Shown here piece by piece: positions 7,447 to 16,285 of a stretch of DNA of 64,000 bases. The stretch is from contig JAKDLG010000008.1 of NCBI GenBank assembly GCA_030452985.1, positions 1-64,000 of the forward strand, given 5' to 3'. Origin of the DNA: Humibacillus sp. (GTDB lineage Bacteria; Actinomycetota; Actinomycetes; Actinomycetales; Dermatophilaceae). Each line of letters begins with the position of its first letter. Positions within the stretch are counted from its first letter, which is position 1. A program made the position numbers and the translations under genes. The notes under the pieces were generated by a model. That model was not told where the DNA came from, did not search any database, and saw only the letters and a list, made by a program, of their open reading frames with translations.

Positions 7447-8846
7447 ATGAGTGGGTTCGTCTCCGACATGAGGCGCAGCGGCAACGGGCTGCTGCTGCGC
7501 GTATGCATCATCGCTGCTATCGGTGGCCTGCTGTTCGGCTACGACACCGGCGTCATCTCCGGGGCGCTGCTGTTCATCAAGAAGGACCTGCACGCCGGCG
7601 ACTTCGCCCAGCAGGCGATCGTCTCGTCATTGCTGCTCGGCGCGATGCTCGGGGCGGTCATCTCCGGCTACCTCGCCGACGCGATCAGCCGCAAGTGGAC
7701 CAAGGTGCTCTCGGGCTCGGTCTACGTCATCGGCGCGCTCGGTTGCGCCTTCTCGATCAACGCACCGATGCTGATCGGGTTCCGCTTCCTGCTCGGCATC
7801 TCGGTCGGAACTGCCTCGTTCGTGGCGCCGCTCTACATCTCCGAGGTCTCACCTCCGAAGGTGCGCGGTGGCTTGGTGTCGTTCAACCAGCTCGCCGTGA
7901 CCAGCGGCATCCTCATCGCCTACATCGTCAACTTCCTGCTCAAGGACGTGACCAACAACTGGCGCTGGATGCTCGGGCTCGCGGCGCTGCCGGGGGCCGC
8001 CCTGGCCGTCGGGATGCTGAGCGTGCCCCACACCCACGTTGGCTGGCGCAGAAGAAACGGGACGACGAGGCTCGCGGCGTGCTGAAGCGGCTGCGTGACT
8101 CCGACCCTGACGCCGACATCGACGACGAGCTGCACACGATCACGGAGGCCAACAAGAAGGAGGGCTCGTCGCGGGTTCGTGACCTGCTCGCGCCGAAGAC
8201 TCGACCGCTGATGATCATCGGGCTGGGTCTCGCGCTGTTCCAGCAGTTCGTGGGCATCAACACCGTCATCTACTACGCCCCGACGATTCTGGCCGACACC
8301 GGCCTGACCGACAGCAGCTCGATCACGCAGACCGTGTTCGTCGGCATCACCAACGTCGTGTTCACGATCGTCGCCGTGCTGCTGCTCGACCGGGTGGGCC
8401 GACGCAAGCTGTTGTTGACCGGCACGGTCGGGATGGTGCTTTCTCTGATCCTGCTCGGGATCTACTTCACCAGCAGCACGCTGCAGAACGAGGCCGGGTA
8501 CCTGGCCCTGGTCGCCCTGCTGGTCTACATCGCCTCATTCGCGGTCGGTCTCGGACCGGTGTTCTGGCTGATGATCTCGGAGATCTACCCCATCGGGATC
8601 CGCAGCAAGGCCATGTCGGTCTCCACCCTGGCCAACTGGGCCGCGAACTTCCTCGTTGCCGCCACCTTCCTCACTCTCGGCAACCTCATCACTCGCGAGG
8701 GCACCTTCTTCCTCTACGCCGCTATCGGCGTTGGAGCGTTCGTCTTCTTCCTCGCCAAGGTCCCCGAGACCAAGGACCGCACGCTGGAACAGATCCAGGA
8801 CGACCTGAACATCACCGACGACCACCACGCACGGGAGAGCGCATGA
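7447..8846 (+). pseudogene. Sugar porter family MFS transporter, frameshifted
   Basis: Twelve-helix sugar:proton symporter (XylE/GalP/IolT type) split by a frameshift. The first part reads from ATG 7447 (AAGGGAG 9 bp upstream; ATG 7441 is an alternative) with GGLLFGYDTGVISGA and the PLYISEVSPPKVRGG motif. The second part, in another frame to 8846, has the FQQFVGIN and PETKDRTLEQI signatures. The switch falls in the C-run at 8033-8035: adding one C restores VPHTPRWLAQKK, the conserved PESPRWL region after TM6. Both halves are otherwise intact (about 466 residues in total), so a recent mutation or a sequencing error is equally possible. The stop overlaps the next ATG. Confidence 0.85.
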
Positions 8847-9970
8847 CCGACCCCACCAGCAACACCGTGACCGACGCCAGGATCGAGAGCCTCGAGGTCA
8901 GCGCCTACACCGTTCCCACCGACGCCCCGGAAGCCGATGGCACCATCAGCTGGGACTCCACCACCATGGTCCTGGTACGGGCTCGATCCGGCAGCACCGA
9001 GGGCGTCGGGTGGACCTACGGCCCCGCCGCCTGCTCCACTCTCATCACCGACAAGCTTGCCGGGCTCGTGAAGCGTCGCGACGCCATGGACATTCCCGGA
9101 GCCTCCCAGGCCATGATCCGTGCGGTGCGCAACGCCGGCCGCCCCGGCATCGCCGGCTACGCCATCTCAGCGGTCGACGTTGCCCTGTGGGACCTCAAGG
9201 CCCGCCTGCTCGACCTACCTCTGCACCACCTGATCGGCGCCGTCGACACCAGGGTGCCGGTCTACGGCAGCGGCGGCTTCACCACCTACGACCAACGGCA
9301 GCTACAACATCAGCTCGGCCACTGGGCGCTCGAAGAGGGCATCCCCCGGGTGAAGATCAAAATCGGAGAGTCATGGGGCGCCGACCCTGCCCGCGATCTT
9401 GACCGGATGCGCCAGGCGAGAACCATCATCGGCGATGACACCGAGCTGTTCGTCGACGCCAACGGCGGCTATACCCGCAAGCAGGCCATCCGGATGATGG
9501 CGGCCGCAGCCGACCTGGACGTGAGCTGGTTCGAGGAGCCGGTCTCCTCCGACGACCTTGACGGGCTGCGTGAGGTTCGCGGCGGCGTGTCCGCCGACGT
9601 GACGGCCGGTGAGTACGGCTACGACCTCTACTACTTCCGCAGAATGTGCGCAGCCGGCGCGGTCGACTGCCTCCAGGCCGACGTGTCTCGCTGCGGTGGC
9701 ATCACCGAGTTCATCCGAGTCGCGGCCGTTGCGGCATCCTTCGGCCTGCAGGTCTCCGGCCACTGCGGCCCGCACCTCCATGCCCACGTCGCCGCCGCGA
9801 CGCCCAATCTGCGCCACCTCGAATGGTTCCACGACCACGTGCGCATCGAGTCGATGTTCTTCGACGGCACCCTCGACCCCACCGGTGGCACCATCACCCC
9901 TCGCTCCGACTCGCCGGGCAACGGCCTGACCTTCAAAGCCACCGACGCCGAGCATTACCGCGTCGCCTGA
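8843..9970 (+). CDS. Enolase superfamily protein, mandelate racemase subgroup (acid-sugar dehydratase-like)
   Basis: 375 residues with the complete mandelate-racemase-subgroup active site: Lys171-x-Lys173 (VKIKIG), metal ligands Asp205 (DANGG), Glu231 (FEEP) and Glu257 (GEYGY), the Asp280/His307 dyad (ADVSRCGG, SGHCGPH) and Glu327. Spacings from the first metal ligand to the dyad and final Glu are identical to mandelate racemase (all offset by ten residues). Such enzymes abstract the alpha-proton of a carboxylate; most members beside sugar dehydrogenases dehydrate aldonic acids to 2-keto-3-deoxy acids. Last gene of the operon, coupled to the transporter by ATGA. The substrate cannot be read from sequence. 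Confidence 0.88.
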   Translation: MTDPTSNTVTDARIESLEVSAYTVPTDAPEADGTISWDSTTMVLVRARSGSTEGVGWTYGPAACSTLITDKLAGLVKRRDAMDIPGASQAMIRAVRNAGRPGIAGYAISAVDVALWDLKARLLDLPLHHLIGAVDTRVPVYGSGGFTTYDQRQLQHQLGHWALEEGIPRVKIKIGESWGADPARDLDRMRQARTIIGDDTELFVDANGGYTRKQAIRMMAAAADLDVSWFEEPVSSDDLDGLREVRGGVSADVTAGEYGYDLYYFRRMCAAGAVDCLQADVSRCGGITEFIRVAAVAASFGLQVSGHCGPHLHAHVAAATPNLRHLEWFHDHVRIESMFFDGTLDPTGGTITPRSDSPGNGLTFKATDAEHYRVA

Positions 9971-9997
9971 CCAGCAGCCCGGCACCCTGAAGACTGA

Positions 9998-10011
9998 TTG
10001 CGTTATCGCAA
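9998..10011. promoter_or_regulatory. MarR-type operator, site 4 (TTGCGTTATCGCAA)
   Basis: Perfect inverted repeat, extended to ATTGCG-TTAT-CGCAAT. It lies 27 bp after the stop of the enolase-superfamily gene and about 270 bp before the ThDP enzyme start. It could act together with site 5 (about 197 bp away) or sit at a separate upstream promoter. Confidence 0.6.
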
Positions 10012-10194
10012 TGAAAGTCTCTAGGCGTCGGAAGTTTTGCATGACCTCCCTGAAGCCAGAAGAGCGCTGAGGGCAGGTTGATTGTCACGACTCCCATTGA
10101 AGCCAAACCAAACCGGGCACACCCCGCTCCACGCCGGAAGTCCCTGGACCCGACGTCACCTGGGCGCGACTCGATTGTTTGCGGTTCCACATAC

Positions 10195-10222
10195 TTGCGC
10201 TACAGCAAATATAAGGTAAAAT
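10195..10222 (+). promoter_or_regulatory. Promoter with overlapping MarR-type operator, site 5
   Basis: A -35-like TTGCGC (10195-10200), 16 bp, then a -10-like TAAAAT (10217-10222), about 60 bp upstream of the ThDP enzyme start. The -35 lies inside TTGCG-CTAC-AGCAA (10195-10208), one mismatch from the regulon palindrome. A regulator bound there would block polymerase, so repression by the MarR protein is likely. Confidence 0.55.
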
Positions 10223-10283
10223 TACTCCACGACTACAGCGTCACCAGTGGAGCGTCCACAGGTTCGCCAGGAGGAGAAGCGTC

Positions 10284-12113
10284 ATGGCCAATGTCAGCGA
10301 TTTCGTCATTCAACGGATCCGCGAGTGGGGGGTGAGTCGGGTCTTCGCCTTTCCCGGGGATGGCATCGGAGAGTTCGACGGCGCCCTCGGGGCAGCGGAG
10401 CGTGACGGCGACGGCCTCGACTACATCCGCCCGACGCACGAAGAGATCTGCTCGCTGATGGCAACGGCACACGCCAAGTTCACCGGTGAGGTAGGCGTCT
10501 GTATCGCGACCTCCTCGCCGGGCGCCTTTCACATGCTCAACGGGTTGTACGACGCCAAGAGCGACAACCAGCCTGTCGTCGCGATCGTGGGCCAGCAGGC
10601 CATCAGCTCGTTGGGAACGTTCGAGCAGCAGGAAGACAATCTCGAGCGCACGATGGAAGACGTCGCGGTCTACGTGCAGACGATCGTCACGCCCCAGCAG
10701 GCTCAGGCCGTCGTCGACACCGCGTTCCGAACAGCGTTGGTGCATTTGGGCCCGGCCGTCATCGTGCTGCCGCACGACGTGCAGGGAATGGACATGCCGG
10801 AGCTGGAACCGGCCAACGGGGTTTCACGTTCCAGCTCGGCAGCGCCGTCGACCTCCATCGTTCCGCCGCAAAGTGAGATCGAGAAGGCCGCCGAGATCAT
10901 CAACGCGGGGGCCAAGGTCACCTTCCTGGTCGGGCACGGCTCGAACGGCGCCACCGACGAGGTGGTGGACGCGGCAAAGCTGTGTGGCGCAGGCATCATC
11001 ACCGCTTTGCGGGCCAAGCAGGTCGTTCCCTCGGATGTGCCGTTCCACACCCAGCAGCTCGGTTTGCTCGGCACCCGCCCCAGCCAGCACCAGATGGACG
11101 ACTGCGACACCTTGGTGCTGCTCGGCACCAACTATCCCTACTCCCAGTTCCTGCCCGAGAGCGGACAGGCGCGCGCGATCCAGGTCGATCTCAAACCGGA
11201 GCAGATGGGCCTGCGCTACCCGACCGAGCTAAACCTGTGGGGCGACGTCAAGCAGACGTTGCTCGCGTTGATCCCTCTGCTGCACCAGAAGACCGACCTG
11301 TCCTGGCAAGAAGGGATCGCCAAGGACATGGTCGAGTGGGAGAACGAGATGCGCGCCCAGGCGATGCTCCACTACTCCGACGGCGTCAACCCACGGCGCG
11401 TCTACCACGAGCTGAACCAGCGGCTGCCGGCCAACGCGGTCGTCACCTGTGACGCCGGGTCCACCGCAGACTGGTACGGGCACCACGTCCGCCTGCGCGA
11501 CGGCATGACGGGTGACCTGTCGGGCCGGTTGGCGAGCATGGCGGCCGCGATGCCCTACGCGACGGCGGCGAAGTTTGCGCACTCCGACCGGTGCGTCGTC
11601 TGCACCATCGGTGACGGCGCCTTCCAGATGCTCGGGATGAACGAGCTCATCACCGTCAAGAAATACCTGAGCAAGTGGGACAATCCGCAGTTCATCGTCA
11701 TGGTGCTGCACAACAACGACCTCACCCAGGTGTCCTGGGAGATGCGCACCGAAGACGCCAACCCGGTGTGGTCGGTCTCCCAGGACGTGGAGTCGGTCGA
11801 CTACGCCGGCTGGGCGGAACTGCTGGGGTTCAAGGGGATTCGAGTCAAGAGCGACGACGACGTAGCAGCGGCCTGGGACGAGGCGTTCGCGCATCAAGGG
11901 GTGACGCTCATCGACGCCTACACCAGCAAGAACGTGCCGCCGTTGCCACCGAAGATCACGGTGGAGTTCGCCACGAACACGGCCAAGGCGCTGCTGCACC
12001 GAGACCCCGACGAGCTGGACGTCATCCGCGACTCAGCCAAGGCGGTCGCGTCCGAGGGAATCGAGAGAGTCAAGGGCAAGCTCAACATCGGCCAGCACGA
12101 CGACGAGCGCTAA
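10284..12113 (+). CDS. Thiamine pyrophosphate-dependent enzyme, pyruvate oxidase/dehydrogenase (quinone)-like
   Basis: 609 residues, close to the size of PoxB, with the three-domain ThDP fold. The catalytic Glu53 sits in PTHEE, and the ThDP/Mg motif runs from GDG at 443-445 to NND at 477-479. AGGAGGAGAA precedes the ATG. Family members decarboxylate 2-oxo acids and either transfer electrons to FAD and quinone (PoxB) or form acetohydroxy acids; the overall pattern favours the pyruvate oxidase branch. The promoter overlaps a TTGCG-N4-AGCAA operator, tying it to the sugar-oxidation regulon: 2-keto-3-deoxy acids from the dehydratase-like step would be cleaved to pyruvate, its likely substrate. 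The C-terminal tail (about 40 residues) is charged. Confidence 0.85.
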   Translation: MANVSDFVIQRIREWGVSRVFAFPGDGIGEFDGALGAAERDGDGLDYIRPTHEEICSLMATAHAKFTGEVGVCIATSSPGAFHMLNGLYDAKSDNQPVVAIVGQQAISSLGTFEQQEDNLERTMEDVAVYVQTIVTPQQAQAVVDTAFRTALVHLGPAVIVLPHDVQGMDMPELEPANGVSRSSSAAPSTSIVPPQSEIEKAAEIINAGAKVTFLVGHGSNGATDEVVDAAKLCGAGIITALRAKQVVPSDVPFHTQQLGLLGTRPSQHQMDDCDTLVLLGTNYPYSQFLPESGQARAIQVDLKPEQMGLRYPTELNLWGDVKQTLLALIPLLHQKTDLSWQEGIAKDMVEWENEMRAQAMLHYSDGVNPRRVYHELNQRLPANAVVTCDAGSTADWYGHHVRLRDGMTGDLSGRLASMAAAMPYATAAKFAHSDRCVVCTIGDGAFQMLGMNELITVKKYLSKWDNPQFIVMVLHNNDLTQVSWEMRTEDANPVWSVSQDVESVDYAGWAELLGFKGIRVKSDDDVAAAWDEAFAHQGVTLIDAYTSKNVPPLPPKITVEFATNTAKALLHRDPDELDVIRDSAKAVASEGIERVKGKLNIGQHDDER

Positions 12114-12182
12114 CCACAGAAGCGGCCAGTCTACTGGGCCAGTGTCAGGGCGATGCTCGGATGACTACCAGAGGGGATCCCC

Positions 12183-12443
12183 ATGAGCTCCGAGCACGAT
12201 CCGACCGGCCACGGCGGCGAGCAGCGCTGGATCGGGGCAGCCCTCCGAGACTTTCCCTGGGTGCATCTAGGCCTCGGGCTGTTCGGCAACACGTTGTTCG
12301 TCATCGGCAGCGTGATGTTCTTCTGGTCGAGCACCAAGACTCTCGCGATCTGGCTGTTCGTCTTCGGTAGCCTCGGCATGCTCTTGGGCTCGGCCGGCGA
12401 GCTGCTCGTGCGCATCGAGAAGCGGCGCCGAGACGACGACTAG
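12183..12443 (+). CDS. YrhK-like small membrane protein
   Basis: 86 residues with two membrane helices (about 31-50 and 55-78) and a basic, acidic-ended tail. The pattern WIGAALRDFPWVHLGLGLFGN...F.GS matches YrhK domain proteins, whose function is unknown. AGAGGGGA precedes the ATG by 6 bp. It starts 69 bp after the ThDP enzyme and may share its transcript. Confidence 0.65.
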   Translation: MSSEHDPTGHGGEQRWIGAALRDFPWVHLGLGLFGNTLFVIGSVMFFWSSTKTLAIWLFVFGSLGMLLGSAGELLVRIEKRRRDDD

Positions 12444-12581
12444 CAAGATCGTGAAGTCAAGACTCAGGCCCTCGCCTACCGTCTACGGTGGCTCTCTGGT
12501 GTTGCCCTGTCGACGCGTAGGCTTGATATATTGGCGAACCCATCTCGATCCAGCAGTGCGCCGGCTTTTGGTGTCGAGGCA

Positions 12582-15311
12582 TCACGGCGCGAGGTGCGCC
12601 AGTGCTTCCTCGGTGAAGACCCGGTAGCCGATGCCGTCGACGAAGCCGTGGATCTCTTTGGTGTCGAGGGCTCGCATGAACTCGAGGATCTCCCGACTGA
12701 AGAGCTGCCCGGGCACGAGCACGGGAAACCCTGGCGGGTAGGGCGTCACGAAGGTCGCCGAGACCACCTCACGGCCCTGCATGACGCGCTCCCACGCCTC
12801 GTCCGGCGTGACGTACTCGCACGTCTGCTCGTCGTAGGCCATGAAGAACGCCTTCTGGATGTCGCCCTCCGGCGTCTCTCCGTGCTCGTCCCCTCGGAAG
12901 CAGTCATGGAACGCGGAGAAGTCCGGCAGCGGAGGCGGGTCCTGGGTCAGGACGGTGACCCGACGCTCGTGCGCGGCCCGGTTGAGGGGCCCCATCCGAT
13001 CGATCTCGTCCTCGAGCTCCTCGACCAGGCTCACCAGGATCTCGATCAGGTAGGCAACCGAGCTTCGCGTGGTACCGATGTTGGTCATGAACAGGACGGT
13101 GTTGCGCGAGGTTTTGTTGACCTGGATGCCGTACCGGTTCATCAGGTACTCGTTCTTGAAGGTGTCGCCATCCACGCCGGTCCGTCCGACGTAGAGCGTG
13201 ACCCGACTGGGATCGATGACGAACTCGTCGTCCGCCCACGCCTCCTGCCGTTCCTGCAGGCTTCCTCGGACCGGGCACTCGACACCGGATCGCCGGTACT
13301 CGGGCGGGATCAGGTCTGTCGTGGCGAGCACCTGGAAGTAGCGGCTGAGCAGCGGGTGGGCCTCCACCGTCGCGCGGAGCACCATCGCCAGCTCCACCTG
13401 CTTCTGGACCAGCTCGAACCCCTCGAGCTCGACCTGGCGGCGTCCCATGTCCAGCGATGCCAGGATCTGGTAGTTCGGCGAGGTCGAGGTGTGGGTCATG
13501 TAAGCCTCGCGGAAGGCCTCCTCGTTGCGGTAGCCGAAGTCCTGGTCGTGCACGTGGATCATGGAACCCTGGCGCAGCGCGGTCAGGGTCTTGTGGGTCG
13601 ACTGCGTCGCGTACACCCGCACCCGCACCCGGTCCGGGTCGGGCATCAGCCGCGCCTCCAGCAACGTGGCGTCATCGGCCTGCTCCAACTCGGCGGCCTG
13701 GGCGGCATACTGCTTCCGGTAAGCCGGGTCGCGGTATCGCTGCTGAAGCCGCGCCGCAGTGGCCATCGCCGTACGTCCCCGGTACGTGGGGTGGAACCGC
13801 GCGAAGGCGAACCAGGCCTCGTCCCAGAGGAACACCAGGTCCGGCTTGATCGCCAGGCACTCCTCCATCACCCGCTCGACGTCGTAGATGATCCCGTCGA
13901 AGGTGCAGTTGGTCAACGCGACCATCTTGACCTCGTCCAGCCGACCGGCGCGGCGGTAGTCCAGCAGCTGTTGTTTGATGACCTTCAACGGCACCGCCCC
14001 GTAGATGGAGTAGCGGTCCGCGGAGTACGCGTCCAGATAGTTCACCCGCGCGCCGGCCAGCATGAGCGCGTAGTGGTGGGACTTGTGACAGTTCCGGTCG
14101 ACCAGCACGATCTGGCCGGGCTTGACGATCGACTGGAGGACGATCTTGTTCGCCGTCGAGGTGCCGTTCGTCACGAAGTAGGTCTGCTGCGCGCCGAACG
14201 CGCGGGCGGCCAGGCGCTGCGCGTCCTTGATCGGCCCGTGCGGATCCAACAGCGAGTCCAGACCGCCCGAGGTCGCGGACGTCTCGGCCATGAAGATGTT
14301 CAGCCCGTAGAACTCGGCCATCTCCCCGATCCACTGAGAGTTCACGACGGACTTGCCACGCGAGATCGGCATCGCATGGAACACACCGGTCGGCTTGCGG
14401 CTGTAGTGACGCAGCGCCGTGAAGAAGGGAGTCTTGAACCGGTCGCTGACCCCCCGCAGGATCGACAGGTGCAGCTCCAACGCGTCCTGGCTGGCGAAGA
14501 CCCGGTGGAACCGGCGCCCGACCTGCCCGCCGATCGTCTCGATCGAGGCGTTGCCCACAAAGTAGAGGTTCACCTCGGGGCGGATGTCCCCCAGCCGTTC
14601 GCCGAGGAGCCGGACCCGGTCGATCAGCGTCCGCTCAGCCACCCCCCCGAGCTCCATCTGCGGTAGGAAGCGTCGGATCGGCTCCAGGTCGAAGCTGGAA
14701 CGAGGCCGGAAGTCGGTGCGGACCACACACGCCTGCAGGTTGAAGTTGAGCATCAGCGCCACCAGGGCGTCCTCGAAGCTCGACACGAAGACCAGGTCGT
14801 AGACGAAGGCGTCCTCGGGCCGTTCCTGCCGACGTAGGGCGTCGCGGATCTCGTCAGCCTCATACCCAGACACATCGGCCACCACCAGCACCTCGAACCG
14901 TTGCCGGCGCACGCCCACCGGCTCGCGCGCCGAACGTTGGTCCCGCTGCTCGTCGAGCTTGGCCTCGAGACGTGAGTGATCCAGGTCGTGCGGTGCCGCG
15001 ATGAGCTGCTGGACGATGGCCTCGACGGCTCGGTAGGCGATCTCGTACTCACGATCGGCGACGAGCGCAGTGACGCGCGAGACCCCTTCCGGCCCGGGGA
15101 AGGCCCAGTAGTTCTCGATGAGGCTCACGAACTCGAGCATCGCGCTGAGCTCGCGTTCGAGGCGGTCCTCTCGCTTGCGCGAGAAGGATGCTTCGTGCAG
15201 ACGCTTGGTCGCGTCGGCGATCGCACTCCAGGTGTCGGCCCTGACCTGCCAGACGCTGTTGTAGCCGCGGAACGGCAGGTGCCAGGGTGTCAGGTTCGCA
15301 GTGTCAGTCAT
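12582..15311 (-). CDS. Orn/Lys/Arg decarboxylase family protein (PLP-dependent), long form
   Basis: 909 residues from the ATG preceded by AGGTGAG; longer readings upstream are non-coding in character. The PLP-binding lysine is Lys574 in TQSTHKTL; upstream there are a receiver-like N-terminal wing segment (EVLVVADVSGYEADEIRDAL), the SATSGGLDSLLDP and TNGTSTANKIV cofactor-loop motifs and FLWDEAWFAF. Fold-type I decarboxylases of this family are about 710-755 residues, so this protein has around 150 extra, mostly at the N-terminus and around residues 540-570. It should convert a basic amino acid to a polyamine or cadaverine with proton consumption (acid resistance or polyamine supply); substrate undetermined. 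Divergent from a GAF-ANTAR gene pair. Confidence 0.88.
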   Translation of the reverse strand: MTDTANLTPWHLPFRGYNSVWQVRADTWSAIADATKRLHEASFSRKREDRLERELSAMLEFVSLIENYWAFPGPEGVSRVTALVADREYEIAYRAVEAIVQQLIAAPHDLDHSRLEAKLDEQRDQRSAREPVGVRRQRFEVLVVADVSGYEADEIRDALRRQERPEDAFVYDLVFVSSFEDALVALMLNFNLQACVVRTDFRPRSSFDLEPIRRFLPQMELGGVAERTLIDRVRLLGERLGDIRPEVNLYFVGNASIETIGGQVGRRFHRVFASQDALELHLSILRGVSDRFKTPFFTALRHYSRKPTGVFHAMPISRGKSVVNSQWIGEMAEFYGLNIFMAETSATSGGLDSLLDPHGPIKDAQRLAARAFGAQQTYFVTNGTSTANKIVLQSIVKPGQIVLVDRNCHKSHHYALMLAGARVNYLDAYSADRYSIYGAVPLKVIKQQLLDYRRAGRLDEVKMVALTNCTFDGIIYDVERVMEECLAIKPDLVFLWDEAWFAFARFHPTYRGRTAMATAARLQQRYRDPAYRKQYAAQAAELEQADDATLLEARLMPDPDRVRVRVYATQSTHKTLTALRQGSMIHVHDQDFGYRNEEAFREAYMTHTSTSPNYQILASLDMGRRQVELEGFELVQKQVELAMVLRATVEAHPLLSRYFQVLATTDLIPPEYRRSGVECPVRGSLQERQEAWADDEFVIDPSRVTLYVGRTGVDGDTFKNEYLMNRYGIQVNKTSRNTVLFMTNIGTTRSSVAYLIEILVSLVEELEDEIDRMGPLNRAAHERRVTVLTQDPPPLPDFSAFHDCFRGDEHGETPEGDIQKAFFMAYDEQTCEYVTPDEAWERVMQGREVVSATFVTPYPPGFPVLVPGQLFSREILEFMRALDTKEIHGFVDGIGYRVFTEEALAHLAP

Positions 15312-15478
15312 GAGCGTCTCACCTAGGTCAGCGTAGTCATGAGCTACCACCCTCTGTGGGGCAGCGCCCGAAGACAGACGGTCTGCTGCCCGACCACCGC
15401 ACCTACACTGGTCAGAGCGCCGCGGCCGCTTCGCCCGCCTCGGTCGTAGGACCAGTCGAGGGCGCACCGGGAGGCGCT

Positions 15479-16285
15479 GTGCAGGACAAGACCGTCGTAC
15501 TCGCGAAACTGGCTCGAGCACTGGCCAACCAGGATTTCGACGCGCCGCTGGCGCATCGCCTGGGCTGCGCCGCAAGTATTGTCGTCGGTGCTGACGGCGC
15601 CGCCATCACGCTGGCGTACACCCGCGACGAGCGGATCACCCTGTGCGCGACCACCGACCTCGCCGCCCGGCTCGAGGACCTGCAGGAGGTGCTGGGGCAG
15701 GGGCCCGGCGCGGAGGCGTACGACAGCGACACCCAAGTGGAGGTGCGCATCGGACTCGCCTCCCCCGACCCGACGCAGGCGGGGCGTAGCGAGACCGACG
15801 AGGGGGTCGAGAGGCTGGTTTTCGGCGACGTGCGAACCGGGAGTGGTGAGCGTCGATGGCCGCAGTTCGAACAACAAGCACTCAGCGACGTCGGGGCCGT
15901 GCGGATGTTGGCCGTGCCGATCCACCCCGACCATGACGTCCTCGGCATCCTGACGTTCTACGCAACGCCCGAACGGGCCAGTGAGCTCGAGACCGACGTG
16001 GCCCAGTTCCTGGCCGACGCCGTGGGGGTGGCCCTGCTGCGCGAGTCGCAGTGGCTGGTGAACGAGACGTCGGGGCCGTGGGCCAGTCGCTCCCGGGTGC
16101 ACCAGGCCACCGGCATGGTGATCGCCCAGCTCCAGATCCCGTCGGAGGACGCGATCGCCCTGTTGCGAGCTCACGCCTTTGCCAGCTCCAGCAGCCTGCT
16201 CGAGGTCTCCGAAGCCGTGCTGCGCCGCGAGCTCGACTTCACGCACGTCGCGCGCCCCGAAGACCCAGACGGGAGCAGCACCTGA
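15479..16285 (+). CDS. GAF-ANTAR domain RNA-binding antiterminator
   Basis: 268 residues from a GTG with GGGAGG 4 bp upstream (an earlier ATG at 15356 would overlap the control region). Residues of about 30-180 form a GAF sensor domain; residues of about 195-255 form an ANTAR three-helix domain with the SRVHQATGMVIAQLQ core and the conserved small/aromatic pattern (AIALLRAHAFASSSSLLEVSEAVL). ANTAR proteins bind paired hairpins in nascent RNA and prevent termination. The TGA overlaps the ATG of a second GAF-ANTAR gene (TGATG), so they are translationally coupled. It lies divergent from the decarboxylase. Confidence 0.82.
   Translation: MQDKTVVLAKLARALANQDFDAPLAHRLGCAASIVVGADGAAITLAYTRDERITLCATTDLAARLEDLQEVLGQGPGAEAYDSDTQVEVRIGLASPDPTQAGRSETDEGVERLVFGDVRTGSGERRWPQFEQQALSDVGAVRMLAVPIHPDHDVLGILTFYATPERASELETDVAQFLADAVGVALLRESQWLVNETSGPWASRSRVHQATGMVIAQLQIPSEDAIALLRAHAFASSSSLLEVSEAVLRRELDFTHVARPEDPDGSST

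Larger units (their letters stand above)
9971..10283. other. Intergenic control region between the dehydrogenase operon and the ThDP enzyme
   Basis: 313 bp without a supported gene. It is AT-richer than its surroundings, especially 10175-10230. It holds one perfect and one near-perfect TTGCG-N4-CGCAA palindrome and a promoter-like element, annotated separately. Confidence 0.7.

Noticed and set aside
10011-10070. A 19-codon frame starting inside MarR operator site 4
   Set aside because: No ribosome site; the ATG comes from the palindrome itself.
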